From: Tretioscincus oriximinensis
Taxonomy: Eukaryota; Chordata; Lepidosauria; Squamata; Gymnophthalmidae
Direction of reading: 5' to 3'
Length of the DNA: 64,000 bases
Assembly (NCBI GenBank): GCA_022410635.1
Contig: JAJVDF010000016.1
Location: forward strand, 2,500,543 to 2,564,542
The position numbers were made by a program, and so were the translations under genes. A model generated the notes under the pieces. That model had not been told where the DNA came from. It worked only from the letters and a program-made list of their open reading frames with translations, and did no database searches. The number at the start of each line of letters is the position of its first letter. Position 1 is the first letter of the stretch. This document shows, in pieces, positions 23,401 through 33,600 of this stretch.

Positions 23401-26400
23401 TTTAAAGATGTCAACAATCGGCTTGGACTTCCAGTTTCTCTGGAGGAGAGGGAGAAATAAAGGTTTATGGACAAATAGTCAACCACAGCCAGGGAGGGGA
23501 GAGCCAAGAGACACCTCCCAACCCCCAACACNCNCNCNCNCACACACACACACAGAGACTCAGGTGCCACTTGCCTTCCCAAGGCGACGTTTTCCACTAG
23601 TGAGAATATAAAAACGAGACACCATTGGCATATCTGGACAGAAATTCCATCAGTTAAAGAACTAATATTTTACATTAAACCCCTATTGTGCTTTTTATCC
23701 TGCATTTAAAACTCAAATGGCAAACTGCACTATTTTCAGTTTTAGTGTATGCCAGTTTTGAAGAAATGTTTTTTCCCCTCCACCTTCAGATACTGATTGT
23801 TATGGTTTTAAAATGTGGATTTTGCACTTTTATTGTTGTTGCTGCCCCGAGACTTTCGGGTATGGGTATGGGTATAAATGCAAATAAATAAATATTAGAA
23901 TGAATACAAAATGAATAGATTATTATTATGAGAGCATAAGAGGAGCCCTGCTGAATCGGGCTGGAGTCCATCTACTCCAGTATTCTGTCGCATACAGAGG
24001 CCCATCAACTGCACCCAGGCAGTCTAGAAGAGAAGAAGGCAAAATCTTCAACTGTTTTCAACACCCTGCAAAAGACATTTCAGGATTACTGCCTGTTGCT
24101 CCATCTCAGAAGCAGTATCAAGACATCCATCCTAGTCGCTGTTTATACCTTTGGCTTCCATGAACGTGTCAAATCCTGTCTTAAATATATCCAGGCTGCT
24201 AGCTACCACCACCTCTTCTGAAAGTAAATTCCACAGGCCAACGACCCTCCGGATGAAAAAAATATTTCCCTTTGTTTGTCCTCACTCTTCTGCCCATCAT
24301 CTTCAAGGAATGCCACCTAGTCCTAGGGTTGTGTGATAGAGAAAATGGTTTTTCTCTATTCACCTTATTTATTTATTTGTACTTGTGTCCCGCCCTATAC
24401 CCGAAGGTCTCAGAGCAGACAACCATAAGGTGGCACACATAGCTTTTGCTGCTTCCTCCACAACACACACCCTGCGAAGTAGGTGGGGCTGAGAGTGTTC
24501 TAAAGAACTGTGACTGGCCCAAGGTCTCCCAGCTGGCTTTCATGGAGGAGTGGGGAATCGAACCGGAAGACTACCAGATGCAAGTCCATCACTCTAAACA
24601 CTACACCAAACTGGCTCTCAATCCCATGCATCCATTTTCCATTATCCTTCCCATGCATGATTTTATACACCTCAATTAGGTCCTCCCTCAAACTCCAACC
24701 TTTGAGGCTGAAGAGGCCCAGACATTGGAGCCAGATTTCATAAGGTTGTTTCATTATAAACAACCTTCCAGAAATACTATATAAATCAGGGAAAAATGTA
24801 TTTTACTAGGCAAGTAACATGTATAAAATACCTGTATTCGCTAAACTGTTCCAAATGGCTACTTATAATGTATATGGCATTGTTTGCCTTTGAATTCAGT
24901 TACTGAAAAGAACAGCAAAGGATTATTGTGTCTACAGAATATCATGCGTNGAAGCACCTGAAAAGCACATTGCTACAAAAAAAATGTCATACCAGATGGG
25001 CTGCTGGTCTAATCCATCAGGGCTCTTCCTATCTTTAAACAGGTTCAAAGTGGAACCCATAGTATAACAGGGAGGGGAAAGACAATTCTATAAAAACAGG
25101 TTGGAAAATATATATNTTCCCGTTACTATTTTTTATGGATGATAGTCAAAAGCCTCCACTTAACTNCATAATCAAGCGGATATACAAGGNTGCTTCAAAA
25201 AATGTGTACACACTGTGAACTTCCATAGAAAATTTATTTACTGTTCTACTGTTCTACAAAGTTAAATTTCAGGAAATTAGAAAGCTTAAAGTCCAATGTA
25301 AATAAAACGTAAATAACAAATGTTAATGAGTCACCACTGATTCTGTACATCGTATGGAAGTTCAAAGTGTGCATACATTTTTGAAGCACCCTGTATATGC
25401 AAAATACCTTTTCAAAGTCCTAAATTCTTTATACTTTTATAAAATAACAAAAAAATTAAACTTGGATTTAAGTTAATTTCTTGTCACTTGTCCACTTTAT
25501 TCTATCTAAATGGCAGTTTCTAAATCCAAAGACAGAATATTACTTGTATAGTAACCCAATTCTGAAGTTACCAGTGTGTAGACCATGGTGGGCAGGTAAT
25601 ACCATCCAAGAATTAGTGGACCTAGCACAAAAAAACAACCAGAGATATCCCAAAATGCATTCTAAATTCTCCCATGAAGGAATGGCCTTAATCATGGCAT
25701 GGTCAATAGAAATCCATTTATATAAAAAAAATTTGAAGTCTTCAAGGTGCACTATATGTTTAAATGAGATAAGGATTTGTGATCTTATAGATACTTGACT
25801 GGCTAACTTTATCTTAACAAGAATCCATTGCGACAAATTTTGTATNGAGACTAATTTGACTACTTCTTTGAATTTTAGATCCTTCTGGTTGTTTTCTTGG
25901 AAAACGTTGTTGGTTTTNCATTACCTTCTTCTAAAGAAACGCCAGGGACTGAAGATACCACAGTAGAGAGGGAGAACATAAAAATAAGGCTGAAGGAAGT
26001 GTGATAGTTTGATAAATCAGAATCAAGCAGAGTAGAAATGAAAGAGGAAAGAAAATATCCCTACTGATTGCCTCTGGAGCAGTGGTTCTCAACCTTTCTA
26101 ATGCCGTGACCCCACAATACAGTTCCTCAGGTTGCCGTGACCCAATTTTGGTGGCTACTCCATGGCATACCATGGCATACTATCAGAAACATGGCTTTAG
26201 GTGACCCCTGTGTTTAGGCCGTTCGACCTCCGCCAGGGTTGCGACCCACAGGTTAAGAACCGCTGCTNTAGAGGTAAAATNGAGATGCTTGCATTGTGTA
26301 ATGCATACGTTACTTCTTCAAACTTTTCCAATTGACGTTAACAATTCTATATTGCTTTTATTGAAGAGTCCATTAACAGCATTTTCTATATTCGTCTTTA

Positions 26401-27613
26401 TACCAAGAAGTCACTCCTAGTTACTTGACTTTTGCAATCAGTTTAAATTTTGCTTTCAGTGGGAATACATTTATACTTTTGGAGAAATTACTAAAATATT
26501 GTATAGCATAGTCTGTTTTCACAAAGAAGTATATATCTTCAGATCTTATGGGTTAGAGTCTGAAGAAACAGACTTCAGTATAACTTGGATAATGAAGTGT
26601 TCAAAACCTAAATTCCCTTATTTTTTAAAGAGCAAATTATACTAATCGTATGTGCAATTCTCTCAATGTTTTTAGTCTGCAGAACTAAAACAGAGATTCA
26701 AATTTCCTGGTTACTCTGAAAGTCAGTGTACTTTCTTCTGTTTTAAATTAGTAGAATCCTGTGTAAACATTACACGCAAGCCAAAAATTCTGGTTTGCTC
26801 TTCTCAAACAAATTACAATCCAAATACTAAGACTGCACAGTCAGTCATTATACTACCAATAAAGATATGACCCCCGGGGTGAAATAAATTCATTCATTCT
26901 ATTCAAGAGATGGTAGCATTACATATTTCTGGAGCTATAAGTGCCATTTTTTTTGAGAATATCAGTTCTGCCCAAATGAACTCTGCAAAATTTGTCTGCA
27001 CCAATTCAAAAAGGCTCAGGGCCAAGCAATTACACGGAATCCACCCTGATACTAAGCCCAAAACAATGAAAAAGGTGAAACGGAAGCTAAAGTGTTCCTG
27101 TTTTAACTTGTTCTAAAACTGGTCCTTCAAAGCGAGTCGCTCACAGAAACATATTTTATCGAATATATAAAAACCATGGCTGTATCCACACGACTCTTGT
27201 TTATTCTGGAATTTCCAGATCATTTGGTTTACTGATTTTAATATGTATTTTTTCAGTATATTCTTAATTTTTTCATTCTGCTAGTTCCTGATAAGTGATA
27301 TTTTCCAGTCACGTGACAAAATCTTCCTCCAATCAAAATGACTGGAGGGCGAAGTACAGTAGCCTCTTCTCTAAAATGCTATTGGATAGTTTGCTGTTAA
27401 TATCAGATTCACCATTAACNCTCTCAGTTTCTTGCCAGAACTAACCATGCAGTTTTTTCACTATAATCCTATAAAGCAATTCACCAATAGGTTTCCTGTT
27501 ATTCCCATTATAGGTTTCTCAATATTCCAAGTAATAACTTTAAAACTTGCAAATTAATGGTTGATATAACAACCGAGAGAAGCAAATGCAACAGAAATTC
27601 AACTTTCAAGTGC

Positions 27614-27675
<62 letters not shown>

Positions 27676-30600
27676 TGCACTTGTATCCCGCCCTATACCG
27701 GAAGGTCTCAAGGTGGCCAACCATAGGGTGGGCGGACATAGCTTTTGTTGCTTTCTCCACAATAGACACCTTGTGGAGTAGGTGGGGCTGAGAGAGTCCA
27801 AGGAACTGTGACTGGCCCAAGGTCATCCAGCTGGCTTTCGTGGAGGAGTGGGGAATCGAACCGGGAGTCTACCAGGTACAAGTCCAACACTCAACCACTA
27901 TACCAAACTGGCTCTGTTGTATGGATGCAGCCCATTTCAAAATAAGCAAAGGGAAAGGCGGAAGAGATAGAATGAAAGAAGAAAAAAGAAAAAAAGAAGT
28001 ACCCACCAGCACTTATACTTACTTTGCTAAAATGCCCAAACTAAGGAATAACTTGATCACTTCTGCAATGCACACAGCTGTTGTCGAGAAGTACAGAGTT
28101 GTCTCCGTAGTTCTTGTGTATCGCAGTGCTACTGTGTATGTTGCAGCTACCAAGGTCATCACCGTCAAGCAATACAACTTAAAAAGTAAACTGACATTTT
28201 CTGAAAAACAAAAGCATTGCTCTGTTGGATGTAATAAGCAAATCATCTTCATAGCATGCCTACGTACAGGGAAGCCATAATTATTGTTCATGCAAACTAT
28301 AACTCAATATTCCAAAATAAAAAGCATAGACATGCAGAGGAAAGCAGCATGAAAACACATTCCCAAGCAGCTGTAACATTAATTTGTATCAGGCAAATCT
28401 ATACCAATGTGTTTGTTTGTTTTTAAAGACTGAAAAAAGGAAGAAAACCTTGGTTCTCGCAGCACAACCAGGTGAAAGTAAGTTAGATGCTAATTGTAGA
28501 TGAAAAACGGACAGATGTTTCATTAGGGAAAGATCTTTAACTTCTTTTTTCTAAAATTAGGGGTCAATTTATAGAATTTCTGTTTAAAAAAAGAGGAAAA
28601 ATGAAAATAAAAAGATCTTATTATCAAAGATGCATCACTTTCACCTGGCCTTTGGCTGAAGAGAATGTTTATTTTTGTCCCCACTTTTAGATATTGTTTT
28701 TATACTGTTTTTAATTTGCTAAAAATTAACAAATTTTCAGTCGCCTTAGGAATTTGTCTCTCGCTGGGAGATGGGGTTTCAAACCCAGCTATTCGAAAGC
28801 AGGAACTGCAAGAAATTGCAACTGACTGCAAGTAGATACATAGGAACCACTACAGCCTGGTGGGGAAGATAGAATGTGAGCCTTCGGGCAAAATACCCTT
28901 GTAAGCCGCTTTGAGTCCCTTTGAAAGGTGAGAAAAAGTGGGGCATAAGAACCCAGTTCTTCTTCTTCTTCTTAATTTTGTGTTGATATTTTACTGTTTG
29001 CCGCTCTGAGACCTTCGAGTACAGGGCGAGGTATAAATATAAATAAATACTATTAACCAAAAGCAGATAAATTTAGTAACAGAACCACAGTGAAAAAATA
29101 AAATCTTTAATTGTGAAGAAAGTAAATGAGTGGAAGTCACTTTTACATATATTTTTGCTCTTATTCTTTGTTGTTCTTGTATCTATCAGTATATCTTATT
29201 TTAATAATCTTCAGTACGTTTCATACTATTTAAAAAAAATGAATGAGGATGTTTCTAAGTGAAAAATGTTGAAAATTTATATTCTTAGACCATTCTAAAA
29301 AATATAACATCATATGTGGGTGCAACCTGTCTCTTCAACCCGTCTTTCTTCTAGTTCAGAAATGTATTTAAATGCAGCATCTATTATCCTGTTAATAAAC
29401 AGATATTCTCAAAATAATGTCGCCTTAGCAAACAATTATTTTCACAAACCGATTATGAAAAATGTCAGCCACTAATCATAAATAATAAGAAATCAATAGA
29501 GTGAAGTAGCCAACATGAAATCTTTGGCCACCAGAATAGTAACATATTCTATTCATCTAAACTTTGTTGAGAATATCTAGCAAGCAGGTCTAATAGCACC
29601 ATAGAGACTACCAAGAAAAAGCTAGCATGAGCTTTCATAGACAAATCTACTTCTTCAGGTGTCTACTTTCTTTGTTGACACAGCACTGTATAAATGTTCT
29701 ACAGGGACTTGTTAAGTCCTGTTACTCACATCCTTATTCTTCCCAAACAACCACACCTTTGTATGTGCACATTCCTGCAAGGTACAATTTCTATATACAA
29801 TTTTGTAATCGTTAAAATTAAGCATATTCCAGCACAAGATGGTGATTCAAACCACATGTGAACAGAAACACCTGCAAAGGTTATAATCAGCATTAACAAC
29901 AGACGCTGTAGACAGCATATATAAATGTGCATATGGGGTCCAATTTATTAAAACAAAAGAAAATATGCTGCTACCGGTAGATGTGAAAAGGCAGCACGTT
30001 TTCACTACTCAGTTCATTAACATTGTATCTGCAATACTCATAGACCAACAGGCACCCATCAAACTTCCTCTCTCAGATATTTATTTATTTATTTGTACTT
30101 GTATCCCACCCTATATCCAAAGGTCTCAGGGCAGCCAACCCTAGGGTGGCACACATAGCTTTTGTTGCTTTCTCCACAACAGACACCCTGTGGAATAGGT
30201 GGGGCTGAGAGAGTTCAAAGAACCGTGACCGGCCCAAGGTCACCCAGCTGGCTTTCATGGAGAAGTGGGGAATCAAACCGGGAGACGACCAGATAAGAGT
30301 CCCACACTCTAACCACTACACCAAACTGGCACTACACCAAACTGATATCTAGATACGTGACAAATCTGTAATATGAGCAAAGGGTTTTTAAAGCACCTTA
30401 GACCAGTGGTTCTCAACCTTTCTAACGCCGTGACCCCGCAATACAGTTCCCCATGTTGCGGTGATCCCAATTTTGGTGGCTACTTCAAAACCAATTTTGC
30501 TATATTTATGATTCGGAATGTAAATACCCAATATGNATTATGTATTCTCATTGCTACAAATCAAACATAATTTAAACGTAGTGATTAATCACAAAAACAA

Positions 30601-33600
30601 TATTTAATTATATGTTGAGAAATATTTATTACTAATTCCAATGAATAATATTTCACCATGGCATAGCATGGGTTTAATTATAACATGGCTTTAGGTGACC
30701 CCTGTGTTTTGGTCGTTCGACCCCCACCAGGGTCGCGACCCACAGGTTATGAACCGCAGCCTCAGACTATCAGAGCAAAAGCTACTGCTAGCCTGAGCTT
30801 TCATAGAGTAAAGCTAACTCCAAATAAGGTTTTGGGGAGCAAAAGTAACATCATAACAACTTATTTGTCATACATGTGACTGTCCACAGTATTCATTGCT
30901 CTTTAAAGAACTCTAAAAAAACTGCTTTCCCTTTGGTAGTAACAAGGTGCTATGACAATTTTGCCTGGACCATCTGGATGGTTGCCCATGAATTCTCATA
31001 TTATCAAGGAGAACCATCATTGTGGGAAATCGATTTCTATCGGCGGGACGAAGGCTTGCCCATTCAGAAAGTAGACTGAAGGAAAGAGAGCAGACTGTAT
31101 TGCACATATCTCAGGTGATTTCAAGAGTAAAAAGTGACTAAATAATCCTTCATTTTTGACAGCTTACTTTGGTTACACCTATTTTGACATTTACAAAAAC
31201 TCATGCAATCAACTTCTTTCTTCCTATTCATCTCTAAGGTGCTTAGTCTTGATGTCTCATAGACTAGACCCTCAGCCAATTTCCTGTTAGCAAAAAACTT
31301 GTTTCTGTGGGTGGGACTGGGCACAGATTGGCAAAATACGCATCGTTCGTCCCGGGACTAATTGTGGTGCAAAGTGGGAGCCTATGCATGCTGGGCAGAA
31401 GAGGCNACNTGCTGCTCAGAGGCAGACTACAGTTCCCAGCAGGCCCCACTGTAGCACAGTAACAGCTCTTGTTTCACCCTGCACACATCTTGGGCTGCTG
31501 CTGCTAACTTTATCATTGTGAACCTGCAGAATATTGAAGCTTTTAAACAAATACTTGTCATCGTGAAAACAGAAAAAAACATGCGAAAAAACAACAGATA
31601 ACTATAAAACTGCAAACATACGTTCTGTCTGAAGATAGGAAAGTGGTTGTTTTTTTATTGTTGCAACTGGCTATGTGTGTAAGGTTTTTAAAACAGTTCC
31701 AAAACCTGTTAGAGCAAGATTACTAGGGAATAATGAACATCACATTATTAATTATTTATTTATACTTATATCCCACCCTATACCCAAAGGTCTCAGGGCG
31801 GCCAACCATACGGTGGCACACATAGCTTTCGTTGCCTTCTCCACCCTGTTAACAGACACCCTGTTAAGGAGGTGGGGCTGAGAGAGTTCTAAAGAACTGT
31901 GACTGGCCCAAGGTCACCCAGCTGGGGAATCGAACCGGGAGACTAACAGCTAAGAGTCCAACATTCTAACCACTACNCCAAACTGGCTCTCAATCTGCAC
32001 CACTTAACCCAATTCCAGGTTTTAGCCCCTAAAGTACAACCTTCAATATGTACCTGCCTAGATGCTGAAATCTACTAAGGCAACCCTGTAAGTTTCATTG
32101 TTACGCTCTGATGTGCTACAGTCCAGTGGCAAAAGACTGACCTGTAGAGAGATGGTCTACATTATCTAGTTGTATCTCTCAGCAAAGAGTGAAGAGTTAT
32201 CCTTCAAATATATATACAGGGTGCTTNAAAAAATGTATGCACACTGTGAACTTCCATAGAAAATTTATTTACTGTTCTACTGTTCTACAAAGTTAAATTT
32301 CAGGAAATTAGAAAGCTTAAAGTCCCATGTAAATAAAACGTAAATAACAAATGAGTACGAGTCACCACTGATTCTGTATATCGTATGGAAGTTCAAAGGG
32401 TGTATACATTTTTTGAAGCACCCTGTATATATCGTCCTCTGTACCAATATCATATGCCTTCAATATTCACTGTTTTTAAATTATGATCTATCCCAAGACT
32501 GTCAGTGTAAAATAGAATATAAATTCCAATAAATAAGGCACGGAAGAGTGAAGCGTGTGAATCATCTAGAGCAGTGGTCCTCTAATACAGTTCCTTAGAG
32601 TATAAATGGATACTAAGATAGTTGTCTGGATGTAGCCTCCGGGATGGAGCAACAGGCAGGACTCTTGAAATACCATTTGCAGGGAGTCACGAACAGGAGC
32701 AGCATATTTTGCTTTCCTCTGTTCGGACTGCCCAGGTGCATCTGGTGGGCCTCTGTGTGACACAGAATGCTGGACTCGATGGGCTGTGGCCTGATCCAGG
32801 ATGGCTCTTNTTATGTTCTTATGTTCTTATGTTGCGGTGACCCCAATTTTGGTGGCTACTTCGAAACTGTAATTTTGCTACATTTATGATTCGGAATGTA
32901 AATACCTGATATGCATTATGTATCCTCATTGTTACAAATCAAACATAATTTAAACATAGTGATTAATCACAAAAACAATATTTAATTATATGTTGAGAAA
33001 TATTTATTACTAATTCCAATAAATAATATTTCACCATGGCTTTAGGTGACCCCTTGTGTTTTGGTGGTTCGACCCCCGCCGGGGTCGCGACCCACAGGTT
33101 GAGAACCGCTGGTCTAGAGAACTGTGTAAGCACCAAGAAAAGCCATACAGGGCACCGCTGCTCCGAGGGGCTCAAGGCACGGATAGCTCAGTCGCTTAGG
33201 AATTCGTCTCTCGCCTGGGAGATGGGGTTTCGAAGCCCTGTGTGGGACGTGGGGAGGGGTGAGCACCTTCCACTAGCCTGTAGCTCTAGCCAACCCAGCT
33301 ATTCGAAAGCATGAATTGCAAGAAATTGCAACTGACTGCAAGTAGATACATGGGAACCACCACAGCCTGGTGGGGAAGACAGAATGTGAGCCTTCGGGCA
33401 AAATACCCTTGTAAGTCGCTTTGAAAGGTGAGAAAAGCGGGGTATAAGAACCAAGTTCTTCTTCTTCTTCTTCAACCCTGGCAACTCTTGACCTCTCAGC
33501 ATTCCACCACCACCCTTTGCAACTCAGTGACCATGGATGGCCACACCTGAGCTTTAATTCGGTTTCAGTCCACTTTCCAAGGGAGAAGATTCATTAGCAA

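Noticed and set aside
27612..27680. CRISPR-like short repeats
   Set aside because: It is an uninterrupted tetranucleotide run in a SINE tail with no spacers, in a vertebrate genome.
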